A stretch of DNA of 64,000 nt from Aphis gossypii (taxonomy: Eukaryota; Arthropoda; Insecta; Hemiptera; Aphididae): contig NC_065532.1 of NCBI RefSeq assembly GCF_020184175.1, forward strand, positions 43,606,287-43,670,286, in the 5' to 3' direction. Under the pieces are notes generated by a model. That model searched no databases. It worked only from the letters and a program-made list of their open reading frames with translations, and had not been told where the DNA came from. A program made the translations under genes and the position numbers. Within the stretch, counting starts at the first letter, position 1. Each line of letters opens with the position of its first letter. Of the stretch, positions 11,701 through 25,939 are shown piece after piece.

Positions 11701-14700
11701 TCAATCAGTTAATATTTTATACATGGTAACTAACTACAAAATACTAGAGTATATTGTATAGATAACATTGTTTATGTTATAACACACAATAACAAACCAT
11801 TTATTAAATAGAAAAATTGTTAAAAATTATATGTATTATTGAAGACGTGATGTAATTTTAATAAAAATAAAAATCATTAATAATGAATAAAAAAAAAGTA
11901 TTATTCAAAAATATAGAATTAATTTATTGCTACATTTTAATTTAACTGATATAAATATTATTCTTAATGTTATGTATTAAAAGCTTATAGTTTCACTATT
12001 AAATAGTTAGGACTTATGCATAAAGTATAAAAATGATATGGGTTTAAAAATTTCAGCTAAGTTGATATTTAATTTTTGTAAGCGTTAACTAGAATTATTA
12101 AAACAAACATTTGGTTAAAGTGTTTCTACTTAAAAATATTATGTTTATGTCAAAAAGAAGACATTTTTTTTCTACCTTAAAATAGGATAGCCATAAAAAA
12201 TTAACTTTATTTCTAGCAAGCTCTATTGTAATCAAAATTAATCCCAACTCATAGAAGTATAATCTGCTTACATGTATTTTTTTTATATTTTGTACATTTC
12301 ATAAAGTACTTTATTTTAGAATCAAACAATAGCGTACAATTTTTAACTAGCGATTATATCAATGAGAAAATTAATTTTTTTTTGTATATTAATATTGTTC
12401 TTAGTAAAAAATCTTAAGAATTCATAAAAATAATTGGTTAAATAAAAAATATAGTTTTAAACTAAATGTTCATTAATGTATGGAAATATTTTTTTTCAAA
12501 TACACTTTTTTGTTAAGGTTTTAAGTTTTAATTTTGAACAGTTATAATACAAATTTTAGGAAATACATAAAATTAATTTTTAATTCAAATAATTATAACC
12601 ATCAAGATTAAAAATCCATTTTTAATGTGATATATGTTGATATTTATATTTTAAAACAATAATTTGTTTAAAAATACTGGATTTAAATAATAATTAGAAT
12701 TGTTTTATATATTATAGTCATTAGTCAAGTTTTAATTAATTTTATTTCATATAATTTAAATAAAAGCTGTTATTTAAGCAAAATATATTTTTATTGAATT
12801 AGTTATTTGTTTTTTAACTAGAAGACTTTAATTAATAATTATACTTTTTATTGTTTACTATAAAATATATCGATTGGTTTAATCGTTTTATCTAGTTAAA
12901 ATTGATTATTACACTGGTATTATTTCATAAATATCCATTATTTCCTGACATAGTAACAATAAAGGAATGATAAATATCAAAAATACCTATACCTGTTTTC
13001 TCTAAATCGTATGTATTATATCTCGTAGGTATATTTAATAATGATAATAATCAGAAGTTGTTCTTTAAGTTGTTTAGATCTTCTTTATGAGATGTTTAGC
13101 ACCTTGTATCTCATTAAGATATTATTAATAAACTCTTTGAACTTTTTACTTAGAATCTCTCTTATTATTCACGTGAAAAAATAATTATTTTTATTAAATA
13201 TGAGTTAGTATAATGCTGAAAATGACGATAAATTTTGAGAAATAAGTTCCTTCAATAAACAAAAATACTTTGCTTTAAATTATTTATATCTAAAACTTAT
13301 CCAGAACATCATAAAAATAAATATTCAATTTTATATTTGTTCATTAAATATTGAGAATTTTTAGTTTTTAAATTTATTATATATTAGAAAATAATACGAA
13401 GGTTATTAATTGTATAAGTTTTGTATAATGAGTGATAACGCGTATATGTTTTATTATTAATCATAGATATTTAAGGAAGCAAAATATTTTTAAAATAATT
13501 TAGTGTCACATAATAATGCAATTTAGAATATTCTGATGTTGTAAAAAATAATTGATACATAATTACATTTTTAATGTAATTTTACTCGTGTGAATTAAAT
13601 AATATTATACTAAGGCACAAAAGTAATTTTAATTAATATTGTATTGTTTTATTTTTATTTTTATAAAAATATAGTTAAATTCAAAATTATTCAAAAGAAC
13701 TTGATATGTTTTATTTTCAAACATTTAAATACTTTAAAAACACAAAGAAGGTTTTTATGTAGGTAGTATATAATATGATAAATGGATATGCTCACTTTCA
13801 AAGGTTTAAGCTAATCGTTTAACGTGAATAAGCTTATCCCAAAATCTTTCTCTATCTGTCAGTTATAATTTATGTTTTATACAGTTGTGCATATTTTATT
13901 TTTGCTCGTGAGAAATAATAGTAAAAAAAAAAAAAAAAATTGTACAATTATTTAGAACCCTGTATACATTATAAAAACAAATGATAATATGTTAATATGT
14001 TATATTTCTATTTTATATAATTTAATATTTGAATCTTATCAAAAAACTAAAATTCTATTTATATAAATCTATATTTATTATATCGTATTAAAATTTGGGA
14101 ACTAACAATTTTAATTAAAAATTATGGTTAAAACTTATTTATAGAGTACATAAAGATTTTTGGTATTTTTTATATGATTTTATAATTGACACGAAATCTA
14201 ATCTCGAATTGTTTTGTTACATATAGCCACATAATAAGTAGAGATATAAATACATAAATATTCAGACACGACATAAATATTTTTATATTTTTATTTTTTT
14301 TAATTATAATTTAGATTTATGAAATAAACGTAATACAAATAATATTTACTAAGAACATTAAATAACTTATTTTTACCCTTTATCAGTATTATTGAAACAT
14401 TTGAAACTTATTTATTGTCTACATAATATGTATACATTTAATAAAACATAGCTGTATCAAATACCACCTACACCATATAATATATTTTAAGAAAGAATAC
14501 ATAATTACTTAATACCTAATTGTTTAGGAATATTACCTAACAATCTTAATAAAAGTATAAAATATGAATAATGCATAAATAAATATATAGAATAAATGTA
14601 TTTATCTCGTAATTTTTAAATTGTTTTATAATTTTAGCACAATTTTAAATAAAACTATCAAAAAATGAATGTTGAAATATCTGCTTATTATATACCCTTT

Positions 14701-16923
14701 AAAGTTAACGATGTTAATGGTGTTCAGAAAACAATAATAAATTAATATACATATCAAGTATCAACACAATAGCTTTGAAGTTGGTACCCTATATATACTT
14801 GAAGGATCCTTATTGACATCACTTGTTTTTTATTCGCTTTTATCAAAAGGGTTTGATTGTTATTGTATGGTTTAAAATGTTATCATAAATTCATTAAATA
14901 ATAATAACGTATAATATTATTTAGTATTTTCAATATAATGTTCGTGTTCTTATCATTAATATTTTACCAAAATAATATAGTTATTTTTATATTTAGTTTG
15001 GTATTTTTTGCAATTATTTATTTTTCTTTCTATTTCATGGCTGTTAAAACGTTTTTATTTCTGTGAGTAGAACTTGTTTACATAGATATCTACTGAATAA
15101 AATTATAAAAACTATATTATAATGGGAGGTATATCGATTAGAAATTGTTAATTCGTTATTAAATTAATTTCCGTTCTTACTTTTAATATTATTTTTTTTT
15201 AATTTTTCGAAAAATAATTGGAAATTAAACATTGCGAAGCCGATTATTTTGATTTAATATCAATCTATATATTATATGTTATAACATACATTTACAAATT
15301 ATTACTTTTAATTAATTATTTTATTTATAATTATTATTGTGTTTTCAATAGTAATGAAAACTAAAATCACACATGCCTAGTTCGACTTTCGAGTATACAC
15401 ACTTGTATCTGTATCTATATATAAAAAAATACATCTATATATTTTTTTAACTATCATTGAGCGTATTTTAAATACATTTTCAAGTAATTTTATTTTATTT
15501 ATTTCTCAACTAATATTATAATTCTGTCCATATTCTCACGAACGAAATATATTCAATATTAATTATCTATTTACATTTTTAAGTTGAAATATGAGAACTA
15601 TATGTTATTTTTCAAAGAAAATAATAATAAGAGATCATAATTATCAATTGTATAAATTATATGAATATGAATAAATAATTTCCTATATATTAATCTTATT
15701 AAAATTAATTTTAATGCTATGAGAATTTTTAATGATTTGTTTGTGTTTACCAACATATATTTTGAAGTTATTTGATTTGAATCTTGTTGTTTTTCTGACA
15801 TATAAATAGACAATTAAAAACCCACCTTTAAAGATTTTGATGGTCGTAATACTATTTATATTAGAAGTTTAAAAGTCAAACATGTCTCATATTATCTGCA
15901 TTTAAAATACTTAACACATAATAAATAAGGGTAATTTAAATTCGAATACATGCTTAAAAGTATTCAGTTTATAATCGTAATTAATATACAGTATACAGTA
16001 ACTGTACTATTTCGAGCTGTCTATTAAAGTAAAAATTTAAAAGGATAGTTTTATTTGTCTATCTTCAAATTATCACTGATTTTATTAAGTATAAAACCGT
16101 GAAACGTTTGATTAAACCGTATAAAAATATTATCGTGAACCTCAGTGTTGAAATCATATGAACAACTTTAATGGACAAATCAGTTACATCCATAACCATA
16201 AACAAAATTTTTCTCACCTCCAGATTTATCCCTTGTGGTAGTATCTGGAAGATAAATTTCGCACACAGAAGATTTATAATATGGAAAACTATACATTGTG
16301 TAATGCGGATGTAGAGTATGTTGTAACTCAGCTCGTTATTTGTATTATTTTCACACTGGGCAAGTTCAAATTACGATATATTATAATATCATACATGCAT
16401 CTTATATTATATGTGTATATCAACCTTACCTAATAGAATTTTTATTATTTGGCGACTGTTGGGGAAAGGGATGGGTTATAGAAAGAGTTTAAAAAAATTG
16501 AATGTGTAAACAAATATATATTTTAGCTTCAAACATGATTTATCTAAATATTATTCATAAATTCACTATACGATTATTAAAAATTCCTCATGAAATCCCT
16601 TGAAAATAAAAACAAATTTTTGAACTGATAATATAAGGAACTAACAATTTAAAAAATAATTTAAGATATTTATAATAGTCACTATTTTACCATTTTTCTA
16701 ATTTATTAGTAGGTAATCTATTTAGTATATAGGTTAATGTTATTATTTTAAATTCATACAATTTAGTAACTCTTGTTAACGTTGAATAATCGTTAATAAA
16801 TTTATACGGAGTACCTTAATATTAAATTTTATAGGTAAATATATTTATATTCTGTTGTCTCAAAATTGTTGACGATTAAATTAAAATAAGTCTATATTTT
16901 TAATATTGTTTACGCCAACACCG
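8767..16923. other. Long AT-rich stretch, no gene recognised
   Basis: About 8 kb with stops in all frames, a 17-A run near 13922, and no repeat or RNA gene that I could support. The unique patch at 16140-16370 includes a short TCCAGAT...ATCTGGA inverted repeat. Confidence 0.6.

Positions 16924-16951
<28 letters not shown>
16924..16951. repeat. (AC)14 microsatellite
   Basis: Fourteen uninterrupted AC units between CCG and TAACACG. Confidence 0.95.
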
Positions 16952-16954
<3 letters not shown>

Positions 16955-17539
16955 CACGCACATATTATTATTGTTGGAAAATTATTATCGTTTAAATTGT
17001 GAATCATATAATATGTTAATTTTATACTCATCGCCGCTGTCTTATTTACGTGTTTGTCCATTTTAGTATAGCTTTATACTTGTTTATTTTATTTTGTCAT
17101 AGTGAATTATATAATATGTCAATTACGCGACGATGCGGTATCGTCCGTCGTCCGTATAATATAATTATTATCTTACCATTTCGTTCTGCGATACTAACGG
17201 GAACACCCTTTTTGTTTTACGTGCGCTTATCGCCGTAGTACAATTTTACAATTTTAACTATAAATTTGTTTGTTCATATGCGCAAATTGCCTGTGCTATA
17301 TTTTATTATAATATTTTTTGTGTGGGCCCGAATCGTTTACCTTTATATTTCCATATCGTGTTATTATTTTTATATTTTTGTGAATTTTTCGTTGTGTGTG
17401 TCAACTTTATTATTTACATGGGCTCTAGGAGACCAGCTGGCCAGTCTACTGCACTCCATGAATTGGCAGTTGAACACTTGTTTATTATACTACAAAATTT
17501 TTGAACAACAATGTTTCGGTAGATGATGGTAAAAACTCC

Positions 17540-18180
17540 CTACTCCCTTCCAACCGTATGTGAAGCCATGGTGGCGAATCTGATCATTACCTTTATACCT
17601 TTATACGTATCTGGTACGTCTTTTTGGTCCACGACTGTGGAATGTGTTGGTGGAGGCTGCAGTGGCGTGCGTATTGTGTACACATATATATAATAATATT
17701 ATATTATATATATATATATCATACATTACTTATCATATATAATAGTCTACTGCATAACGTTAGAGAACGGCGGAAAGACATTAATTAATGCTCTGCCACC
17801 GCTACGGGAACAAAGGCAGAAAATGCTTCAGCAACTTTAATCTCCGGCATCCGTCGAAAAACGCTGCTAGCGTCCGCTGATCGATTGCCCCGTTCGTCCA
17901 AATTATTACTATATTATACTATCGTACTAACACTCACCCTGTTGTCGCACCACCGTTGTATTTAGCCGTTGGTCCCGTGATGTTGGGCGTTTGTCTTCAT
18001 CGTCATCGTAATCGTCTGCGAGTAGCAACGAATCCGATGGGATTTTATGGAAATCGTCATTATCGTTAGGCACGTTGTTGCGTTGGCGCAGTTGTGCTCA
18101 TCCCATTGCACGGTTTCGATGTCGATTGGTTTTAGTTTCTTTTTTTGTTTCGTGATTATTCCCTCTGGGCTGCGATCGTT
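17540..18180. other. GC-richer island 2
   Basis: A less AT-rich block containing a (TA)n/(TAATAT) tract near 17685-17718 and CG-rich pieces such as CGTCGTCCG-type and GTCGTT-type words. No recognisable protein on either strand. It ends just before the TIR element at 18201. Confidence 0.4.
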
Positions 18181-18200
18181 ATGTGTAGCTTATATATATA

Positions 18201-18785
18201 TGGTGTGTTTCACTTAAATTGATAAACGGAATAATTCAGCCGAAAGACCTCAGATAAAAGAACATTTTTGATGAGTCATAGGACACTAAACACACACGCT
18301 TTGGATATTTTTAAAAAAACGTTTACACGTTTTCTTTATCTTGTCGATTAACCGGCTTACAAAAAAATCAATAGTTACCCAGTTATTGGTTTTTTTAATT
18401 TAGAGACATTTAACTAGTGTATTATGTAAAACAAATAATTTCTAAGTATCACGAAGTATGACAAAATAACGACATTTTCATTTTTTGAAAAATTAAAAAT
18501 AACACGTATTTGTTTATATTTTTAATAGTTGGAAATATGTTAATTTTTGATAAAATAATAGTTTATGTAACAAAATCGTTTGAAAAAGTAAGCTTTTTTA
18601 ATTTGGTAGTAATAAATAATAAATTGTGGTACCATTTAAATAGAAAAACTTAAGTTGTATTGTGTATGTACACACTGAAAGTTTAAAAAAATTATATTAT
18701 CATCCATCTTCAACGAAAATTCCAATTTCAATCTAAGCTCATTCGGCTGATATAATCCGTTTTACTATTAAAGTTAAACAGATTT
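18201..18785. mobile_element. MITE-like element with ~50-bp terminal inverted repeats
   Basis: The left end (18206-18255: TGTTTCACTTAAATTGATAA, ACGGAATAATTCAGCCGAAA...) matches the reverse complement of the right end (18731-18780) at 39 of 50 positions without gaps, including ACGGA, TCAGCCGAA and TAGAT/CAGAT. Taking five further bases at each side, the element is flanked by TA on both sides (18199-18200 and 18786-18787), as for Tc1/mariner-type insertions. TA flanks are weak evidence in such AT-rich DNA. There is no transposase frame in the 585 bp, so it is non-autonomous. Confidence 0.72.
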
Positions 18786-20009
18786 TATAATTATGTGTTA
18801 TTTGTGTTATGGTGCAATCCTAACCTTCCGTTGAAAATAATCCTAGTTGAATTTGGTACTGTACTTATTGTCCAAGATCGTAAATCTGAATAACATCATA
18901 AACTCATAAAACTATAATAAATTTATTGAAGTAATATTAAATTCATTTATTGCTTATATATTACTAAAGTTTGAAACGTTTAATATACGAAGTAATAATT
19001 ATTATATGCGTGGATAACCTAGAAACATAATGCAATAGGATAATAAACACAAATAATCACAAATACGATATAGATAGTACCTATAGTCAATAATAATGCT
19101 ATTAGTTCCTATTATGTTTTGACAATGAAGTTATAAAAATATAATACATTATAAGATATATATTTTAACATTTTAAAACGTTTAATGTTTGTCTTAAAAT
19201 AAGTAATAATAATGCTTTCCAAAAGATTTTCTTTAATTTAATTTAATCTAGATAGATAGATTTTAGTGTATAAGCTTCAAAATATACACATAGTTTTTAA
19301 TACCGCAACATAGCCGTAAATTCATATTAAATAATCTTTATAAATTTAAATGGCAACAGACATCAAATGCTTCCAAGTAGGTTATTAACTTGTATAATGC
19401 ATAGAAACAGTAAATATTTATTTTGTTTTCGTTTTAGTTTTACTTTTAAACAGTATAATACCTTTTTTATGTAAATTAATGTGTTTGTACATATTTTTTT
19501 TTTATATATAATGGAATAACATTTTATTAGAGATTTGCATAACTATTGCTGAAACTGAATATAGCTGGATATTATTATAAGTTTACTTTTTTTTTTTAAA
19601 TTTCGAAACTTTGGATAATCTAAAGTAATGATATATACATTTTTAAATAATTTCCTACTTTAAATGGATAAAATATGTAGTAGCTATGATTTTAATAGTT
19701 TATTTAATTTTAGTTTTATGTCACGTGACTATAATTTGTATCATATTTTTCAAAGTTAATTGCTATACAATAAAAATAATAAAGTGATCTGTTATAATAT
19801 TTGTTAATGATAGTAAAAAAATAATATAAATAATATGATACAATCACAACGTAAAATTTAAATAAATGATGATATAAGATTATTTCATACATCATATCCG
19901 TCAAAAAAATTGTAAGTGTCCGTGGGGTTAAACTATAGGGTTATAAGTTCCACTTAATGTGTATATGTATTATAATATTTTTATCATTTATAGAAATAAA
20001 TAACATACC

Positions 20010-20037
20010 TATATTTGAACATCTTTGTTCAAATATA
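20010..20037. repeat. Perfect 12-bp inverted repeat with 4-base loop
   Basis: TATATTTGAACA (20010-20021), loop TCTT, TGTTCAAATATA (20026-20037). All 12 pairs are Watson-Crick. It is too short for a typical microRNA precursor. Function unknown. Confidence 0.85.
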
Positions 20038-23000
20038 AAAACATCTAATACTTAAATCATATACAATATTATAGTGCTTCTATTTTTTCTTTTCCAATCG
20101 TTAGAATTAAATTGCCTAGTTACATTGATGATATTATAGTTAAAACAAAAACAACTGTAAAATAGTTTCAAATATTAATTAAATATTAGGATTAAGATTT
20201 GTACTGTTTAAAGTTATAAGCTTAGACTTTTTATGAATAAGTATTGAAATTGTTTTATTTTTATGATGATGAGCTACATACATAACTATTAACCATGCCA
20301 GATTGAAAGAATAAATACAAATTTTTTATTATTATATAATTGTACGTTTTGATGTTTCTTTTAAATTTTAAATTAAATTAAAAATAAATCATAGAATTTA
20401 TCACTTGTTAATGTAAGAAGCTTAATTTTGATAAAATAATTGTATAATTAATAATAATTTTTTTTTAAATAATTATCGCTCAGTTAAAAAAATTTTATGA
20501 AATAATGATAGTATTATGATAAATGTTTGTAATTTCTATTGATGCAGTATATTTTAAATATTCAATTAGCTTTTTTAATTTAGGTATCTTTATGTATACA
20601 TAGGTACATACATTAATTATATAGGAGCTCAACGTTTCACCCTCGATTAAATTATTACAAAGCCAATATTTTCATCGACCCAATTATATTATTAATATCA
20701 CTCTAAATTTATATACGTGTGTATTGTAATACACAGTTTTATGATAAAATCATTTTTATGCGATTTGGAGCGTAGCCGTTTTGCATTAATTTTCTGTACG
20801 GTATCTATAGGCATTATTTAACTAAAATACCAAATGTATGCAAAACAAAAATGTATTTAAACTAAAGGTTATACTATTATACATGTTCGGGTACTAAATT
20901 GCGAAAGTGTAAATCATAAGATGGCATCGGCATCGGTACTATATTTTAAGGTCATTGCAGCGTTTAATAAATGAAAATCCGGTGAATATGATTTTTTAAA
21001 TACAGTGCTTACATTTAAATATTAAACAATTATTCAAATTGAAAAATTTAAAGTATTTAAAAACATATTATACTATCGTGACACTACAAATAAAGATCGT
21101 TATTACTTTTATTTAACACATATGCAAATTATGATATTATAATGTTTATATAGTTTAGATTCTATTATACTTTACTGGTTTTAAATTGTTATTTACGGGT
21201 AGCTATATTTACTGTACCTACATTTTACTTAAACATTCATTCGGCTGTAATCACATTACATCGTATAAAATTTACGAATTTGATTGTTGTAGATAATAAT
21301 ATTGATATATATGTACATTTTAATTTGTTGTGGCATGTGGCATTGGCGTAGAGCACGCTATAGCTCTTTTGGGCTGGTTAAATAACTCGAGGGATTTTAA
21401 AATCTACTGGCCATAGACTAATAACTGAGACTTCGTTCCCGGTTAGTGTAAAATAATGTTCTAGCTAATTCTTCGCTTTCTTCTTGAAATTCGTGGTACT
21501 TTGCAATAAAAGTCTTATCGACCAACACTCGCAACATACGTCAATATTAATAAATAATAACTAACAAAAGTGCAAACTGTTTCTACGAATTTCGTTATAA
21601 GAATTAAATGAATCTCGCTCAATACGATTATTTCATCGGAATTTTTAAAATCAAATGTTTTTTTTTTTTTTTGATTTATCCAATCTTAATCAGAGTTGTA
21701 TCACAACTTATATTTTATCTTACTTTTAAAATTCAAATAAAGCCAGTTGTATTATATTTTTCTATGAATTTTCTATTTAGTATAGTCATGGTTAACTGGA
21801 AGTGTTGTTATCTAATTAAATACAAATCGCTGTAAAATTTCACAGTATATTTTTGGTTTAACTAATAAGTTAGTTATTACTTTATCAGGTTTTTAATAAA
21901 TCGTAATATTGATTATTATTTATAATATTAGCTGTAAATACCTTTTCAAAAGTTGCATTCTAGGAACACTATTCATTGCTTGAGTTTGGTAATTTTGTAA
22001 ACAATTTCTGGATAAAAATTATTTTATTTAATGTTGGTTTTAAAATCATTTTTCACGCAGATTTAATAAAAATAGTGCTTATAATTAATTAACTCAAAAA
22101 TAAGATTTTATTTCAAGAAACAGATTTGTTTTTACCAAACTATTGAATTACCTTTATTATTATTTTTTTCTAAGAATAATAATTTTAATTAATATTTTAT
22201 TTAAGATCAATAATATTAATAGCGACAAGTATAAAACCCCATATAATTTAAATAAAATATATACATAAAAAAAAAAATAATAAACAGACAATTATCTGGA
22301 ATAAATTGGAAATATAATACATCTATTGTCATTTAAAAGCAGTCTGTATGATACTCGCTAAAGTTCCTAATTTTATTTTGCACAGTTATAAATGATTTTT
22401 TAGTTTTATTTTTATTTAATTCTCGTGTATTTTAAAACATTGGTGAAACCAGAATTTTCTACATTTTTTCTACATTTAAATAACTTTGAAAATAATTGTT
22501 GTTATTACATAAACAATAATAAACGTTAGCCGTCATCACATAGCGCGTTTCAGCGAAGCTGCAGACACAACTATATTATGCTAATGTAATATTAATGAAA
22601 ATTACTCTCCGAGTAATCTAAATAATGAAAAAAACAATAAAATATTTTTTATAAAGTCATGTAAATCACTATAATATACAACTATACAAGCAACTTTAAA
22701 ACATTACAACATTATAATGTATAAGATATACCATCACGTGGTAGTCCAACCTTACACGACTATTTTCTATTTTTTCAATTAAATTATGAAACCGTAACAC
22801 CCAACCTTACTAACAGCTTTTTCATAGAATTGGTAGTGCTCATGCTTTAAACTTTAAAGTACCTATAATGTATCTTTATGTTACTTTCAAGGTACTTTAG
22901 TGACATAATATTTTAGTTTCTAAATACAAACGAAATTTGTTTAATACAAGATTTTTTTTCAAAACTAAATTTTATAGTGTATTTGATGACATTTATATTG

Positions 23001-23775
23001 AAAACATTTTTATAGATTTATTTTTAACAATACTATGTCAACGAAACACAATGTAAATAACAATTTGATACGTTATAGCAAGATAATCAATTTTCTGTAG
23101 TATATTGTCCAAACGCCAGTCGAGGTATCTTGCAATGTCAGATTCCACGCTTAAAGTGCAGCAGGATTAGAACGAAAATCGTAGATATCTTTTTTTTACC
23201 CGAGCAAAAACGGTTAAACCATTTATATAATGTATACTCGACGCCATTCGTCTCTGCCGACCCTCGAAGTGGATACACGTATACGGGAAAAAATATTATA
23301 CATAGTGCTAACAAATTGGCTTGTCCATTTAACTCGTACGCACACCGATGAGATTATATTAAATAAAAACGATTTTCTGGCATGGATATAGTACCAATGA
23401 TCGGAAAATAATGTATAAGGTGTACATTCTGTTTGCCTCAGAATAGTTAAACATTTAATAACCTCACCCTGATCAAATCTAACTTTTATTAACTTAATCT
23501 AATAGTTGAAGAAGGGTCAGTCAGTATTTTCTGTATTGAGAAAAATAAATAAAAAATAAAGGCATGTTATAAAAAATTAACATTTTTTCATAATTTAAAA
23601 TTATACATTATTTAATGATATCTTAAGATAATAAAATATAACACAATTTTTGAGTTTAAGTTGATTATAATATATTTTATAAGTCTAAGAAATGCCATGA
23701 TGATTATTGATTAGTATTTATAGTACACTTCGATACTCAAATTATGTTAAGTTTATCAGGTACATATTTTATACG

Positions 23776-23797
23776 TATATATATATATATATATATA
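23776..23797. repeat. (TA)11 microsatellite
   Basis: Uninterrupted TA repeat between ATACG and CTAAG. Confidence 0.9.
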
Positions 23798-24744
23798 CTA
23801 AGTATTAATAATATTCGATTAAAAACCCTTTAAAGTTTAAATACGTACTGTATGATAAATTATTCATTATTCTATTAAATGCAAATGTAATATAAATTAG
23901 GTAATCTCAAATGTGTTACATGATGGTCACTCCTGAATCAGAGTAATGTATTAGATTAGGTTAGGGTATAGGTACCTATATCGAGTTATCTAAGATGAAA
24001 TAAATACCCTGTATTCTTACACATAATTAAAACATAGTCATATTACATTTTCTCAAGACTAATTGATCTCGTTAAAGATATAATAATAACATTTTAATTT
24101 GAACGATATTATGTAAAATTATCGGCGTCCGTGATTCTATATAAATAATACTGGATAATTTTAAAAAAAAGGTATAGGAATTAAAATAATGTTTTTTTTT
24201 TCTAATAATTAAGTATAACATATTACTATACGGTTATTTCTTTTACACATAATATGTAATATTCTAATTTATAATATAATGAATATATAATATAAATATA
24301 TTATACACATCTATACTATTTATATTTACTCGTACATGATTCACACACATAAAGTTTATAACGTTAACTTAGACATTAGAACATTAACTTAATATTTTGA
24401 ATTTTTTGATATTTTTCAAAAACAGAGTGCATCAGTATTCAGTAGTCAGTATATTATGACTTAAACTTTATTTTGATTAAATTTGTAACTAAATATATTT
24501 TGAACACTTAGCATACTATTTTTGCAGAAATGCCATGTAACTAAAGCAAAATGACAACAAATTATTAAAACCACCATAGTATAATTTTTAGATAAGCAAT
24601 ATTTTGACATCAATCGAATTCACGTATAGAACTTATATTATTTCTCGAATAAGTTGATCTCTTAGTGTCTACGTCAATTTCATTAAATTATATTATAAAT
24701 TCAAATATGTATTATTATTATTATTATTAATACGGTAATTCTGG

Positions 24745-25330
24745 TCGCTTTAGATCTCGCCGGCATTATCCCCTTCGTCATCCTTCTTCGCTGAATATAT
24801 ACGAATCTATCCTCGTCGTCCTGGTTCGGCTAATCCACCGCCCGGTTTCCCGCGCGACGAGTTAATCGTTTATCGTCCCGCTCCTCTTCTACCGAAGTCC
24901 GCTCTCGTTGTTCGCAGACAACGCTTGGGAAAAGAAAAGGGTTGTGTGCGAACGGAAATGGTCATTAATTACCCCGAGAATGCACACACTCGTGTGTATG
25001 CGCGCGCACGTGTGTATATATATATTAATCCAAAACGACCTTCTTAAGCACCGACGCCGCCGCCGCGGCTAATACCGTTACCGTCTCATTCGAATAGCCC
25101 GTAATTTGTCCCCGAGGAACTTGCGGGCTCGGGACCACCTCCCAAAACTCGAACCATACCCCTACCCCACAACCCACAAACGGTGCGCCAACACTATCGT
25201 ATCTGGCAGAACGATATAATAATGTATGCTGCAAATCATACATATGCATGTGTATAATAAGTTGTATAAATATATATATATAAAGCCTGAGTGCAGGTAA
25301 GCGTACCCATATAAAGACAACAGACATTAT
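24745..25330. other. GC-rich island 3
   Basis: Begins with C/T-rich sequence (CCTCGTCGTCC, CCGCCCGGTTTCCCGCGCG), passes a 35-bp alternating purine-pyrimidine tract, and continues with CCGACGCCGCCGCCGCGG. A 100-codon - strand frame here (25025-25327) is unrecognised and low in complexity. It is a candidate regulatory region or leader exon. Confidence 0.5.
24991..25025. repeat. 35-bp perfect alternating pyrimidine-purine tract (Z-DNA type)
   Basis: CGTGTGTATGCGCGCGCACG then TGTGTATATATATAT: every step alternates, and the centre is GCGCGCGC. It contains the palindromic E-box CACGTG at 25007-25012. Confidence 0.9.
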
Positions 25331-25939
25331 TCTGTTATTATAATGTCACAGAAATGATATGGAAGTGGCAGAGCGAGAGGAGACGCCTTGGAGTACATCC
25401 CGGCGCAAAAGTGTATGGAATATTTACATTACGTATCACAATAACTCGTGCTGTAGGTTTACCACGAGGGGCTGCAAAGATATAGCTCGGGTACGAGTTG
25501 CTTAGATTTTGAACTGATGATCAATGAATGTATGTTGATTTTACAATATCATTTTTTGTTTAGATTGATAAAAATGATTCGATGTTAGACTTGAATATTA
25601 TCTATTTTCTAAAAGGAAAATTTAATCTACAGTGAATGATGCTTTAAAGAGCTAAAAGTAACTGTATACGCTTTTTTTGTTTAATTCTATTTCCATAATT
25701 TACATCTAATGAGGAACTTTGTTTTAGAAATATTAGAGTTACGATTCATATTTTAATCGATTAAATTTCAAATTGTGAAACCCAAATTATTTAAATAAAA
25801 AATAACGATAGTTATTTTGTTAAAATTCTAGTAGAAACCATATTCGGACTTAAAATATGCGCAAATACTTACTATTAGGTATATTTTACTATTTATGATG
25901 ACCGACCGTCTCTGCTTATAATCGTTTAAATACATTACA
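25331..25939. other. DNA between island 3 and repeat R1 copy 2
   Basis: Composition falls from the island to AT-rich. Nothing recognised. Confidence 0.5.

Larger units (their letters stand above)
18786..24744. other. AT-rich DNA, no gene recognised
   Basis: Contains the 12-bp hairpin at 20010 and the (TA)n at 23776. Unique, less AT-rich patches lie at 21330-21520 and 23100-23350; the latter is open for 73 codons on + but unrecognised. Confidence 0.55.
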
